Positions 24,122 through 35,912 of a stretch of 64,000 nt of DNA are shown here, one piece after another. Source of the DNA: Azonexaceae bacterium. GTDB taxonomy: Bacteria > Pseudomonadota > Gammaproteobacteria > Burkholderiales > Rhodocyclaceae. Position numbers and translations under genes: made by a program. Where the stretch lies: positions 141,764-205,763 of the forward strand of contig JAAXVL010000001.1 in NCBI GenBank assembly GCA_013335535.1. The letters are read 5' to 3'. The number at the start of each line of letters is the position of its first letter. Position 1 is the first letter of the stretch. The notes below the pieces were generated by a model. That model did no database searches and had not been told where the DNA came from. It saw only the letters and a list, made by a program, of their open reading frames with translations.

Positions 24122-25150
24122 ATGGACGACAACAAGGCAAAGGCGCTCGCCGCGGCGCTGCAACAGATCGAAAAGCAGTTTGGCAAAGGCTCCATCATGA
24201 AGATGGGCGACGCCGAAATCGACGAAGGCATCCAGGTCGTATCGACCGGCTCGCTCGGGCTGGACATCGCGCTGGGCGTCGGCGGCCTGCCGCGCGGTCG
24301 CGTCGTTGAAATCTACGGCCCGGAATCGTCCGGCAAGACCACGCTCTGTCTGCAGGTCGTTGCCGAAATGCAGAAGCTCGGCGGCACCGCCGCCTTCATC
24401 GACGCCGAACATGCGCTCGACCCGCAATATGCCCAGAAGCTCGGTGTCAATGTCGGCGACCTGCTGATTTCCCAGCCGGACACCGGTGAACAGGCGCTCG
24501 AAATCGCCGATATGCTGGTCCGCTCCGGCGGCGTCGACATCATCATCATCGACTCCGTCGCTGCGCTGACCCCGCGCGCCGAAATCGAAGGCGAAATGGG
24601 CGACCAGATGGTTGGCCTGCACGCCCGTCTGATGTCACAGGCCCTGCGCAAGCTCACCGCCAACATCAAGAAGACCAACACGCTGGTCATCTTCATCAAC
24701 CAGATCCGCATGAAGATCGGCGTCATGTTCGGTTCGCCGGAAACGACGACCGGCGGCAATGCCCTCAAGTTCTACGCCTCCGTCCGCCTCGATATCCGCC
24801 GCATTGGTGCGATCAAGAAGGGTGACGAAGTCATCGGCAGCGAAACCAAGGTCAAGGTCGTCAAGAACAAGGTCGCCCCGCCCTTCCGCGAAGCCATCTT
24901 CGACATCCTCTACGGCGAAGGCATCTCCCGTCAGGGCGAAGTGGTCGAAATGGGCGTCGCCCACAAGCTGGTCGAAAAATCCGGTGCCTGGTATTCCTAC
25001 AAGGGCGAAAAGATCGGCCAGGGCAAGGACAATTCCCGCGAATTCCTGAAATCGCACCCGGAAATCGCCCAGGAAATCGAAGCCAGAATTCGCGAAGCGG
25101 CCAGCACCACCGTCATCAAGCCAACCAAGGCAGCAGCGGCCGATGCCTGA
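24122..25150 (+). CDS. recA: Recombinase RecA
   Basis: The protein has 342 residues from ATG 24122, with CGAGG upstream. Walker [10 protein letters not shown] is at about 66-74. RecA signatures include [63 protein letters not shown] and [19 protein letters not shown]. RecA promotes strand exchange, coats single-stranded DNA and triggers LexA self-cleavage. It is followed, with an 8-base overlap, by its regulator recX. A CATAAT element at 24091-24096 could be part of a proximal promoter, but no convincing -35 was found. Confidence 0.99.
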   Translation: MDDNKAKALAAALQQIEKQFGKGSIMKMGDAEIDEGIQVVSTGSLGLDIALGVGGLPRGRVVEIYGPESSGKTTLCLQVVAEMQKLGGTAAFIDAEHALDPQYAQKLGVNVGDLLISQPDTGEQALEIADMLVRSGGVDIIIIDSVAALTPRAEIEGEMGDQMVGLHARLMSQALRKLTANIKKTNTLVIFINQIRMKIGVMFGSPETTTGGNALKFYASVRLDIRRIGAIKKGDEVIGSETKVKVVKNKVAPPFREAIFDILYGEGISRQGEVVEMGVAHKLVEKSGAWYSYKGEKIGQGKDNSREFLKSHPEIAQEIEARIREAASTTVIKPTKAAAADA

Positions 25151-25574
25151 CCTGCGCGTCCGCGCCCTGCAATTGCTGACCCGGCGTGATTACAGCCGGG
25201 CCGGCCTGCAGGCCAAGCTCGCGCCGCATGCCGAATCGGCTGAGGAGCTGTCAGCGGTCCTTGATGCACTGCAGGCCGAACGCCTGCTTTCCGACTGTCG
25301 TTACGCCACGCAGCGGGTTGCCGCGCGGGGAAGACGTTATGGCGATGCGCGCCTGCGCCAGGAGCTCCGGCAGCAAGGGGTCAGCGATACCGACATCGCT
25401 GCGGCGCTGCCCGAGGCCGGTGATGAAACCGAACGTTGCCGGGCAATCTGGACCAAAAAATTCGGTCGACCGCCGGAAACCGCTGAAGAGCGCGGCAAAC
25501 AGATGCGTTTCCTGCAATATCGCGGATTTTCCAGTGACGCCATTCGGCGAGCCATGCAGGGAGTGGATGAATGA
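25143..25574 (+). CDS. recX: Recombination regulator RecX
   Basis: The 143-residue protein has three-helix repeats of the RecX family ([62 protein letters not shown]). RecX modulates RecA filaments and is usually co-expressed with recA. The start lies inside the end of recA (8-base overlap), and the stop overlaps the lptB start (ATGA). Confidence 0.95.
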   Translation: MPDLRVRALQLLTRRDYSRAGLQAKLAPHAESAEELSAVLDALQAERLLSDCRYATQRVAARGRRYGDARLRQELRQQGVSDTDIAAALPEAGDETERCRAIWTKKFGRPPETAEERGKQMRFLQYRGFSSDAIRRAMQGVDE

Positions 25575-26305
25575 ACATGCCGGCCGCCAAACTCTCGGCC
25601 CACAATCTCAAGAAGCGCTACAAGGCGCGGACTGTCGTCGAGGACGTCTCCTTCGAGGTCAAGTCTGGTGAAGTCGTTGGTCTGCTCGGCCCGAACGGTG
25701 CCGGCAAGACCACCTGTTTCTACATGATCGTCGGGCTGGTTGCTGCTGACGGCGGCGAAGTCTATATCGACGATAATCGCCTGACCCACCTGCCGATGCA
25801 TAGCCGGGCCAGGCTTGGCCTGTCCTACCTGCCGCAGGAAGCTTCTGTTTTCCGCAAGCTCAATGTCGAGGAAAACATCCGTGCCATCCTTGAATTGCTC
25901 AATTTGCCGGAAGCCGAGCTCAATGATCGCCTCGAGGGCCTGCTCGCCGAGCTGCACGTCAGCCACGTCCGTCACGTCAATGCCTCGGCCTTGTCCGGTG
26001 GCGAGCGGCGCCGCGTTGAAATCGCCCGCGCCCTGGCCACCAATCCGCGTTTCATCCTGCTTGACGAACCGTTTGCCGGCGTCGATCCAATCGCCGTGCT
26101 GGAAATCCAGAAAATCATCCGCTTCCTCAAGGAGCGCGGAATCGGCGTTCTGATCACGGACCATAACGTCCGCGAGACGCTGGGTATTTGCGACCACGCG
26201 TACATTATCAACGCCGGAAACGTTCTGGCGGCTGGACGTCCGGACGAAATCGTTGATAATGAAAGCGTACGAAAGGTATATCTCGGCGAGCACTTCAAGC
26301 TCTGA
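25571..26305 (+). CDS. lptB: LPS export ABC transporter ATP-binding protein LptB
   Basis: The 244-residue ATPase has Walker [18 protein letters not shown], the LptB-typical [17 protein letters not shown], signature [15 protein letters not shown], Walker [17 protein letters not shown] and [10 protein letters not shown]. It powers the LptB2FG transporter that extracts LPS from the inner membrane. Its usual neighbours lptC and lptA are not upstream; recX is instead. rpoN follows after 27 bases, which is the common order. An ATG two codons in is an alternative start. Confidence 0.96.
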   Translation: MNMPAAKLSAHNLKKRYKARTVVEDVSFEVKSGEVVGLLGPNGAGKTTCFYMIVGLVAADGGEVYIDDNRLTHLPMHSRARLGLSYLPQEASVFRKLNVEENIRAILELLNLPEAELNDRLEGLLAELHVSHVRHVNASALSGGERRRVEIARALATNPRFILLDEPFAGVDPIAVLEIQKIIRFLKERGIGVLITDHNVRETLGICDHAYIINAGNVLAAGRPDEIVDNESVRKVYLGEHFKL

Positions 26306-26332
26306 CCGGAAGATAGAAACCGAACCTCACCG

Positions 26333-27805
26333 ATGAAGCCGGCACTCCAGCTAAAACTCTCCCAACATCTGGCGCTGACTCCTCAGCTGCAGCAGTCGAT
26401 CAAGCTGCTTCAGCTGTCGACGATCGAAATGCAGCAGGAAATCGAGCGTTACCTGCTCGAAAATCCCATGCTCGAGCGCGAGGACGAACAGGGCGGCGAG
26501 GCATTTTCCAGCGCTCAGCAGTTCGATTCGCCAAAAACCACGGAAGGCGAGCGCGAACAACAGGTCGAGCGCGAAGAGCGCGATGCTCGGGAAGAACGCG
26601 AGCAGGATGTGCCTTCGGCTCCGTCCGATGTTGACGACGACCGCTGGGCTGCCGATGCCGGCACCTTCACCGGGGCCGGACGCGACGAAGACGACGATAG
26701 CGATTCGCAGGACATCCACGGTACGACCATCAGCCTGCGCGATCATCTTGGCTGGCAACTGGGGATGACCCAGGTTTCGGAACGCGACCGCAGTCTGGTT
26801 CGTTTCCTGATCGAAGCCCTCGATGATGATGGCTACCTGTCGGCAAGCCTGGAAGAGTTGTGGGAAACACTGCCGCCGGAATATGAAATTGAAATCGAAG
26901 AGCTGGAAATTGCGCTGCACCACATCCAGAATTTCGATCCGGTCGGTATTGGTGCCCGCAATCTGCAGGAATGCCTGGCCCTGCAACTCAAGGCCCTGCC
27001 AGGCAGTTGCGAGGTTCGCAATCTCGCGCTGACCATCGTTCAAAAGCATCTGGAACTGCTGGCTGCGCGCGATTTTGCCAAGATTCGCCGACTGACTGGC
27101 TGCGATGACGAGTCGCTGAAGGCTGCCCAGACCGTGATTACCGGTCTGAATCCACGACCGGCCGCCCGATTTTCCCAAATCGAAGCGCGTTACATCACGC
27201 CCGATGTGATCGTGAAAAAGCTCAAGGGAAAGTGGACGGCCTACATCAATCCCGATGCTTACCCGCGTCTGCGCATTAACCGCCTGTATGCCGAAATTCT
27301 GTCCAAGCAGCGACGCGGGAACGGCAATTTGTCGACGCAATTGCAGGAAGCGCGCTGGCTGATCAAGAACGTTCAGCAGCGTTTCGAGACCATACATCGT
27401 GTGACGCAGGCCATTGTTGACCGCCAGCGTCAGTTCTTCGAACACGGAGAAGTTGCGATGCGCCCGCTCGTTTTGCGGGAAATCGCCGACATTCTCGGTT
27501 TGCACGAGTCGACCGTATCGCGCGTCACGAGCCAGAAATACATGGCGACGCCGCGCGGTATCTTCGAACTCAAATACTTCTTCGGCAGCCATGTCTCCAC
27601 CGATACCGGTGGCGCCTGTTCTGCTACGGCCATCCGGGCATTGATCAAGCAGTTGATCTCGGCCGAGGACGGCAAGAAGCCCTTGTCGGATAGTCAATTA
27701 TCCGAAATACTAGGCCAGCAGGGAATCGTAGTTGCCCGACGGACGGTTGCCAAATACCGCGAGTCGCTCAACATCCCCCCGGTCAATTTACGCAAGACCC
27801 TGTAG
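26333..27805 (+). CDS. rpoN: RNA polymerase sigma-54 factor RpoN
   Basis: The protein has 490 residues. The N-terminal activator-interacting region is Gln/Leu-rich (LKLSQHLALTPQLQQSIKLLQLS). An acidic linker covers about residues 60-130. The core-binding region follows, then the HTH (LGLHESTVSRVTSQKYMATPRG) and the RpoN box ARRTVAKYRESLNIP near the C-terminus. It directs transcription from -24/-12 promoters with AAA+ activators. It lies in the conserved lptB-rpoN-hpf-ptsN-hprK order, and the 15-base gap to hpf points to co-transcription. Confidence 0.98.
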   Translation: MKPALQLKLSQHLALTPQLQQSIKLLQLSTIEMQQEIERYLLENPMLEREDEQGGEAFSSAQQFDSPKTTEGEREQQVEREERDAREEREQDVPSAPSDVDDDRWAADAGTFTGAGRDEDDDSDSQDIHGTTISLRDHLGWQLGMTQVSERDRSLVRFLIEALDDDGYLSASLEELWETLPPEYEIEIEELEIALHHIQNFDPVGIGARNLQECLALQLKALPGSCEVRNLALTIVQKHLELLAARDFAKIRRLTGCDDESLKAAQTVITGLNPRPAARFSQIEARYITPDVIVKKLKGKWTAYINPDAYPRLRINRLYAEILSKQRRGNGNLSTQLQEARWLIKNVQQRFETIHRVTQAIVDRQRQFFEHGEVAMRPLVLREIADILGLHESTVSRVTSQKYMATPRGIFELKYFFGSHVSTDTGGACSATAIRALIKQLISAEDGKKPLSDSQLSEILGQQGIVVARRTVAKYRESLNIPPVNLRKTL

Positions 27806-27820
27806 AGAGAGGAGAAAAAA

Positions 27821-28147
27821 GTGAATCTGCAGATCAGTGGTCATCACATTGAAGTCACCCCGGCACTTCGCGAGTACGTCGAAAACAAGCTGGATCCCGT
27901 GATCCGCCATTTTGACAAGGTAACCGGCGTCAGCGTCGTGTTGTCGGTTGAGAAGCTCAAGCAGAAAGGCGAAGTCACGCTTCACGTTCCTGGCAAGGAT
28001 ATCCACGTCGAAGAGTCCGGTGACGATCTCTACGCCGCTATCGATGCCTTGTTCGACAAGCTGGACCGTCAGGTTCAGAAATACAAGCAAAAAGTCCAGG
28101 ACCACCATCGCGGTGACAAGCCAGGGCTGCACACCGCCGCTGAATAA
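27821..28147 (+). CDS. hpf: Ribosome hibernation promoting factor (short HPF/YhbH type)
   Basis: The 108-residue protein starts at GTG 27821, preceded by AGAGAGGAG. It has the S30AE/HPF fold sequence [23 protein letters not shown] and lacks the long C-terminal dimerisation domain, so it is the short form. Short HPF binds the small subunit and, with RMF, promotes 100S dimers in stationary phase. It sits just downstream of rpoN and is followed by a strong terminator-like hairpin. Confidence 0.95.
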   Translation: MNLQISGHHIEVTPALREYVENKLDPVIRHFDKVTGVSVVLSVEKLKQKGEVTLHVPGKDIHVEESGDDLYAAIDALFDKLDRQVQKYKQKVQDHHRGDKPGLHTAAE

Positions 28148-28157
28148 GCGTTGAACG

Positions 28158-28192
28158 GGCCGCACCGTAACAGGCTGCGGCCTTTGTTTTTA
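28158..28192 (+). terminator. Rho-independent terminator after hpf
   Basis: A perfect 7-bp stem GGCCGCA/TGCGGCC with an 11-base loop is followed by TTTGTTTTTA. It separates lptB-rpoN-hpf from ptsN-hprK, although the two groups are often treated as one operon. Confidence 0.85.
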
Positions 28193-28203
28193 CTAGCTTC
28201 CCT

Positions 28204-28650
28204 ATGAACCCCCTAACCAACCTTCTATCAACTGATCAGGTTCTGCTCGATCTCGAAGCTGGCAGCAAGAAGCGGGTTTTCGAACAGGCAGGAATGCTAT
28301 TCGAAAATCGCCTTGGGCTTGCCCGATCGATCATTTTCGACAGTCTTTTTGCCCGCGAAAAGCTCGGTTCTACCGGCTTGGGTCAAGGCGTGGCGATTCC
28401 CCATGGGCGAATCAAGGGGCTGAAACAGGCTGTTGGCGCATTTCTGCGTCTGGCGACCCCGGTTCCTTTTGACTCACCGGATGGCCGGCCAGTCGATCTG
28501 CTCTTCGTTCTGCTGGTGCCCGAGCAGGCGACCGAGCAGCACTTGCAGATACTATCGGAATTGGCCCAGAATTTTTCGGACCGGGCATTCCGCGAAAAAT
28601 TGCACGCTGCGGCTGATCCCGCTGCCGTAGTCGCCCTCTTTCAGGGCTGA
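28204..28650 (+). CDS. ptsN: PTS IIA-like nitrogen-regulatory protein PtsN (EIIA-Ntr)
   Basis: The 148-residue EIIA domain has its phosphorylated histidine at about residue 67 in VAIPHGRIKG. Start ATG 28204 lies just 12 bases after the terminator tail, so a promoter inside or overlapping the hairpin region, or read-through, is needed. EIIA-Ntr receives phosphate from PtsP and NPr and tunes potassium and nitrogen responses. hprK follows after 7 bases. Confidence 0.95.
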   Translation: MNPLTNLLSTDQVLLDLEAGSKKRVFEQAGMLFENRLGLARSIIFDSLFAREKLGSTGLGQGVAIPHGRIKGLKQAVGAFLRLATPVPFDSPDGRPVDLLFVLLVPEQATEQHLQILSELAQNFSDRAFREKLHAAADPAAVVALFQG

Positions 28651-28657
28651 TTGATTC

Positions 28658-29593
28658 GTGCGGCACGTAAGCCTGGTTCAGCTTTACGAGGACAACCGCG
28701 AAAAGCTGCTGCTGAACTGGAATATCGTCCCCCAGGCCGACCGCCGGATCGAGATCAAGAACTCCAATAACTATGGAGCCGATCTGGTTGGCCACATCAA
28801 CATCATCCATCCGGAGCGCCTGCAGGTTCTTGGCCTCGCGGAATACGATTGGGCGATGCGCATTGGCGAACGTCGTTTCGCCCAGATGCTGGGTGACCTG
28901 CTGGGAGCGCAACCGCCTGCCGTGATTGTGGCGGACGGCTTGACCCCGCCGCCATTGGTGGTCGAAACCTGTACCCAATTGACGACACCGTTGATTTTTT
29001 CACCCAAGCCGTGTTCCGCCATCATCGATTTGCTGCGCATCTACCTGTCAGCTCGTCTGGCTGACACGATCAGCCTCCATGGTGTGTTCATGGATGTTCT
29101 CGGGATGGGCGTTCTGATCACCGGCGACTCCGGGGTGGGCAAGTCCGAGCTGGCGCTTGAGCTCATTTCACGGGGCCATGGCCTGGTTGCCGACGATGTG
29201 GTCGAAATGGCCCGAATTGCCCCGACGACGATCGAAGGCCGTTGCCCCGGAATGCTGCGCGATTTTCTCGAAGTGCGCGGGCTTGGTTTGCTCAATATCC
29301 GGACGATCTTTGGCGAAACAGCTTCGCGCCGGAAAATGAAGCTCAAGTTGATCGTTCATCTGCAGAAAACGTCGACGGCAGCCGATGCGCCGCGTTTGCC
29401 GCTCGATGCACAAACCCACGAAGTGCTTGGCGTTCCGATTCGCAAGGTCGTCATTCCCGTGGCAGCAGGCCGCAACCTGGCGGTCTTGCTCGAAGCTGCC
29501 GTGCGCAATACTATTCTTCAGTTGCGGGGGATCGACAGCATGCAGGATTTCATGGATCGCCAACAGCGAACGATGCTTGACGATGACGCATGA
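28658..29593 (+). CDS. hprK: HPr kinase/phosphorylase
   Basis: The protein has 311 residues from GTG 28658. The N-terminal domain is about 130 residues. The catalytic domain has Walker A GDSGVGKS at 156-163 and the HprK/P motif SELALELISRGHGLVADD. The family signature EVRGLGLLNIRTIFG follows. It phosphorylates a serine of HPr/NPr in response to metabolic state. In betaproteobacteria it belongs with ptsN and an incomplete PTS rather than sugar uptake. rapZ, often next in this order, is not present; a PsiF gene follows instead. Confidence 0.97.
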   Translation: MRHVSLVQLYEDNREKLLLNWNIVPQADRRIEIKNSNNYGADLVGHINIIHPERLQVLGLAEYDWAMRIGERRFAQMLGDLLGAQPPAVIVADGLTPPPLVVETCTQLTTPLIFSPKPCSAIIDLLRIYLSARLADTISLHGVFMDVLGMGVLITGDSGVGKSELALELISRGHGLVADDVVEMARIAPTTIEGRCPGMLRDFLEVRGLGLLNIRTIFGETASRRKMKLKLIVHLQKTSTAADAPRLPLDAQTHEVLGVPIRKVVIPVAAGRNLAVLLEAAVRNTILQLRGIDSMQDFMDRQQRTMLDDDA

Positions 29594-29641
29594 ATGGCCG
29601 ATAGTACTTCGGCTTTTCCAACCTTATCGAGGGGACACCCA

Positions 29642-29899
29642 ATGAAAAAATTGATCGCGCTGTTGATTGTTGCGTTTGCCGCTTCCACGACCTACGCAGC
29701 TGATGATTGTGCCGCGCAGGCCACCGAGAAAAAACTGGCTGGTGCCGCTAAAAACAGCTTCATGAAGAAGTGCACGCGTGATGCTGGTGCCGCTCCGGAA
29801 AACGCAGCTTGTGCCGCCACCGCCAAGGAAAAGAAACTGGCCGGTGCCGCGAAGAACAGTTTTATGAAGAAATGCACGGCTGACGCCGCAGCCAAGTAA
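29642..29899 (+). CDS. PsiF-family secreted protein with two PsiF repeats
   Basis: The 85-residue protein starts at ATG 29642, with GAGGGG upstream, and has a signal peptide (MKKLIALLIVAFAASTTYA). The mature part is two nearly identical segments of about 25 residues: CAAQATEKKLAGAAKNSFM and CAATAKEKKLAGAAKNSFM, each followed by KKCT. This is the PsiF phosphate-starvation-inducible repeat, of unknown function. It lies 48 bases after hprK on the same strand and is followed by a hairpin. Confidence 0.85.
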   Translation: MKKLIALLIVAFAASTTYAADDCAAQATEKKLAGAAKNSFMKKCTRDAGAAPENAACAATAKEKKLAGAAKNSFMKKCTADAAAK

Positions 29900-29920
29900 T
29901 TTATCCGCTTAGCGAACGGT

Positions 29921-29950
29921 CGGCCATCTGCGGATGGCCGATTCTCGTTT
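29921..29950 (+). terminator. Terminator-like hairpin between convergent psiF-like and cyclase genes
   Basis: An 8-bp perfect stem CGGCCATC/GATGGCCG with the loop TGCG is followed by ATTCTCGTTT. It lies just past the PsiF gene, and its tail reaches the end of the convergent cyclase gene. Confidence 0.65.
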
Positions 29951-30851
29951 ACAGATGCTCAAATTCAGCGATGTCGGCGAGTGGATCACTGCCGGAATTG
30001 CCAAAACTGATCTGGCCACGACTTTCGAGTTGAATTTCATGGCGCCGGACCATGACTTCCTGGCGTCCTGACAGGGTGACAAAGCAGCCATTTGTGCTGG
30101 TGTCGACCAGATAGAACCCGTCATTGCGTCGTTCGACCCGAGCGTGCTGGCGGGAGGCCTTACGATCATCAATGATGAGCTTGCAGCCGAGATCGCGGCC
30201 GATGGTCAGGACCGGTGTTTTGTCGTCGAGCAGGAAGGCTTTGCCGCGATGGCGAACACAGAGTCGTTCGGGCGGAAGCTTGCTGCTCGGGCCAAAAGCT
30301 GAATGTGCCGAATTGGCGGTCGCACCCTGATAGTTTGGCCAGTTGATCTGGAATAGCGTTAATGCTTCACCTTCTTCTGGCACGCTACCGAGTTCAGGGA
30401 CAGGGTCGGCGGAAATAAAGCTCGGCTCGGAGAGGGACTGAACCAACAGCGAGCTGCACAAGATTTGATCTCGCCGAGCGATACCGGCGATACGCGCTGC
30501 CGTGGAGATGGCTGGTCCGGTGAGCTTTTTGCCATCGTCCGCCACTTCGCCGCAATGCAAACCGATGCGAATAGTCAATTTCAGGCCGGAAACGGGTGGC
30601 AGGTCGGCAATCCGCTGCTGCATGTCGATCGCAGCCTGGCAAGCATCTTCGGCTGATTCAAAAGCCCCGAGCAACTCGTCCCCGACGACCTGTATGGTTT
30701 TGCCCTTGTAGCCGTCGATGGAGCGCTTCATGCGTTTAAGGCAACGTTCAACTGCGTGCATTGCCTCTTTGTCCCCAAGACGCTCGAAAAGCGCGGTACT
30801 GCCGGAGACATCGGCGAACATCACAATCAGTTTTCGTTGCGTGGCACTCAT
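29949..30851 (-). CDS. Class III nucleotide-cyclase-like domain fused to FHA domain
   Basis: The 300-residue protein has an N-terminal class III cyclase domain (about 5-170) and a C-terminal FHA domain (about 195-290, TIGRDLGCKLIIDDRKASRQHARVE). Both metal-binding aspartates appear to be present (D14 in FADVSGST, D58 in VVGDELLGAF). The segment normally reading GDxVNxAAR is G112-P-A-I-S-T-A-A-R120, so the adenine-selecting Asp and the transition-state Asn are missing while the Arg is kept. It may have weak or no cyclase activity and act as a nucleotide sensor. FHA domains bind phosphothreonine. No kinase gene is adjacent. Confidence 0.85.
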   Translation of the reverse strand: MSATQRKLIVMFADVSGSTALFERLGDKEAMHAVERCLKRMKRSIDGYKGKTIQVVGDELLGAFESAEDACQAAIDMQQRIADLPPVSGLKLTIRIGLHCGEVADDGKKLTGPAISTAARIAGIARRDQILCSSLLVQSLSEPSFISADPVPELGSVPEEGEALTLFQINWPNYQGATANSAHSAFGPSSKLPPERLCVRHRGKAFLLDDKTPVLTIGRDLGCKLIIDDRKASRQHARVERRNDGFYLVDTSTNGCFVTLSGRQEVMVRRHEIQLESRGQISFGNSGSDPLADIAEFEHL

Positions 30852-30913
30852 TGTCTACCTGGAGTCCATGAATTAACGACTGCTCATTATATGTTGATCG
30901 GGCTGCTTCTGCA

Positions 30914-31777
30914 TTATGCCGAAAGACTTATCGGGATTGTTCCGCTGATTGGCATTTCCGGAAGGTCAAATGCAATATCGCCCTCCTCGACCGGCGTGTC
31001 CAGCGTCAGCCCACGGAAATCGAACAAATCGCCATCTGCCAGGTGGGAAGGAACGACATTTTGCATGGCGGTAAATACGGATTCGGTGCGACCGGGATAA
31101 CGTTTGTCCCAGTCCTGCATCATTTCTCGAATCTTCTGGCGTTGCAGGTTATCTTGCGAGCCACACAGGTTGCACGGAATGATGGGAAATTCCATGCCAC
31201 GGGCGAATTTGGCAATATCGGCTTCGGCGCAATAGGCGAGTGGCCGGATGACGACATGCGCCTTGTCGTCAGTGACGAGTTTGGGCGGCATGGCCTTGAG
31301 TTTGCCGCCGAAGAGCATGTTGAGAAAAAGCGTATGAACCATGTCATCGCGGTGGTGACCGAGGGCGATTTTGTTGGCGCCGAGCTCCTTGGCTGTACGG
31401 TAGATGACACCGCGTCGGAGCCGCGAACATAGCGAGCAAGTGGTCTTCCCTTCAGGGATCTTTTCCTTGACGACCGAATAGGTGTCGGCTTCGACAATCC
31501 GATGCTCGATGCCGATCGATTCGAAGTAGCGAGGCAGGATATCGGCGGGAAAACCGGGTTGTTTCTGATCGAGATTCATGGCGATCAGACGGAATTTGAC
31601 CGGTGCGCGCTTCTGCAGTGCCATCAGCATGGCGAGTAGCGTGTAGGAGTCCTTGCCGCCGGATACGCAGACAAGGACGGTGTCGCCATCCTCGATCATG
31701 TTGTAGTCGATGATCGCCTTGCCGGTACGGCCTTCCAGATATTTGCGCAGCTTGAGCAGGTTGTTCGATTGGGTCAT
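30914..31777 (-). CDS. ttcA: tRNA 2-thiocytidine(32) synthetase TtcA
   Basis: The 287-residue protein has the PP-loop SGGKDS at about 39-44 and the iron-sulfur cysteine pair CSLC at 114-117. A second pair, CNLC, is near residue 205. TtcA adds sulfur to cytidine 32 of several tRNAs using an Fe-S cluster and ATP. A dispersed-motif copy lies about 40 bases upstream of its start. Its C-terminal ~20 residues ([14 protein letters not shown]) look family-variable. Confidence 0.96.
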   Translation of the reverse strand: MTQSNNLLKLRKYLEGRTGKAIIDYNMIEDGDTVLVCVSGGKDSYTLLAMLMALQKRAPVKFRLIAMNLDQKQPGFPADILPRYFESIGIEHRIVEADTYSVVKEKIPEGKTTCSLCSRLRRGVIYRTAKELGANKIALGHHRDDMVHTLFLNMLFGGKLKAMPPKLVTDDKAHVVIRPLAYCAEADIAKFARGMEFPIIPCNLCGSQDNLQRQKIREMMQDWDKRYPGRTESVFTAMQNVVPSHLADGDLFDFRGLTLDTPVEEGDIAFDLPEMPISGTIPISLSA

Positions 31778-31818
31778 GGAGCAGTGAAAATAGGCGCTGT
31801 GCGGACCATGCGCATGCT

Positions 31819-31850
31819 TGCCACGGTCAACCGGGTTTTCTGCCTAAAAT
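31819..31850 (-). repeat. Dispersed motif copy (upstream of ttcA)
   Basis: Minus-strand copy with core CCCGGTTGACCGTGGCA; the distal TTTTAGGC half is degenerate. It lies between the hybrid kinase stop and ttcA. Confidence 0.8.
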
Positions 31851-31907
31851 TGGAAAACGACCAGTTTACCTTGTGTCACCAGCCCAGCGAAAAAATTCTG
31901 CGTTGAA

Positions 31908-34664
<2,757 letters not shown>

Positions 34665-34674
34665 GAGGTTTTGA

Positions 34675-35817
34675 TCAGGCCTCGCTCAGGCAGGTGATGG
34701 TCATTGTCTGATTATGCAGTTTGCACGACGCGCCGGGCGTGAAAGGACTAATTTCGCCATAGGAATAAAAGCCGGTCAGTACGCCAGCCTCGCCAAAGAC
34801 CTCGCCGACAGCCTCGACCTCTTCATCGACCCGGTCGCCCATGACCAGCTTTCGTCCAACGCAGCTGACCAGAATGGCAATGCTTTCGCCGGTACCTTGC
34901 TGCATGGCTATCGCCGCCTCCGCAGCCGATTCGGCGCCGTTGACCAGCTTGTCGGTGCTGGCGTGCATCAGGCGCAAATAGCCATCAGGATCGATTTCGC
35001 CAGCCAGGATCAGGCTTCCGCTTACTTCGTCTATGCCGAGAATGGTGCGTATCAAGCCGACCGCATTATGGTCTTCACCGAGCATGGCGAAAGGAAAAAG
35101 CAGGCCCGATGCCGGCAGCCCCTTGGCGTGGTCGCCCAGGTAGCGCCGATAAATTTCGAGCGCCGGTTCGCCATCCAGTTCATGCAGGATATTGCCGTCA
35201 CAGCGCGTCACCTTGCGCGCCGGGCCGAAAGGCTCCCAGCCACCGAAGGAGCCGTGGCCAAAGCGCAGCCCCTCGCCACTCAAGCCAATGGCGACGACCT
35301 GGTCGTTGGCCACCCCGTCCGGGCCGATGGTGAATGTTTCCTTGAACGCACCGCCGTCCCCGGCCAGTCCGCCGGTAATCGGGATAGCGCTACCGATGAC
35401 GCTGGTGATGCCATTGACCAGCGCGCTACCGTTGATTTTTACGCCGGGACCGAAAACAAGGACGGCTTTGAGGTCGGCAGCAGCAATCTGCTGACCCAGT
35501 CGTTCGCCCGCAGCGAAAGAGTCCTCCATGCCAGCCAGACGGGTGCTGCCCTGACGGAGGCGGGTGTGGTCAAATTTGATGGCAGTGACGGTACACGTTC
35601 CGTCATTTACCCCTTCGGTAGTGATTTCGCCGGCGGTTGAGCAGCCAAGTAGCAAGGCTTCAGGAAAAGCGCTGTGCAGCGACTCATACAAGCCAGTGGC
35701 GGTAAAGTGTTCGACACTGCCGAAAATCAACAGCAGGTCTGCAGTTTCACCAGCGAAATTGCCCAGCGCTGAAGCCAGTTCGGTCGGCTTGCGATTGATT
35801 ATTTGTCTGATGCGCAA
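34675..35817 (-). CDS. FIST-domain sensory protein
   Basis: The protein has 380 residues from TTG 35817 (LRIRQIINRKPTELASALG), with AGGAGG upstream. The frame extends further 5' into non-protein-like sequence. FIST-N features include LLLIFGSVEH, LLLGCSTAGEI and ITGGLAGDGGAF. The FIST-C part has SCVGRKLVMGDRVDEEVEAV and TGFYSYGEISP. FIST domains are ligand-binding sensory modules tied to signal transduction. The gene runs directly into the hybrid kinase (10-base gap), so the two probably act together. The upstream neighbour is divergent. Confidence 0.88.
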   Translation of the reverse strand: MRIRQIINRKPTELASALGNFAGETADLLLIFGSVEHFTATGLYESLHSAFPEALLLGCSTAGEITTEGVNDGTCTVTAIKFDHTRLRQGSTRLAGMEDSFAAGERLGQQIAAADLKAVLVFGPGVKINGSALVNGITSVIGSAIPITGGLAGDGGAFKETFTIGPDGVANDQVVAIGLSGEGLRFGHGSFGGWEPFGPARKVTRCDGNILHELDGEPALEIYRRYLGDHAKGLPASGLLFPFAMLGEDHNAVGLIRTILGIDEVSGSLILAGEIDPDGYLRLMHASTDKLVNGAESAAEAAIAMQQGTGESIAILVSCVGRKLVMGDRVDEEVEAVGEVFGEAGVLTGFYSYGEISPFTPGASCKLHNQTMTITCLSEA

Positions 35818-35912
35818 GGTGTGTTCCCTCCTTTGATTCAGAATGCAAAAATAGCATAGGCGGCGGTGAAATTCTCGTCGTGGCCTTAAAATTGACACTT
35901 TTTGAACTTGCC

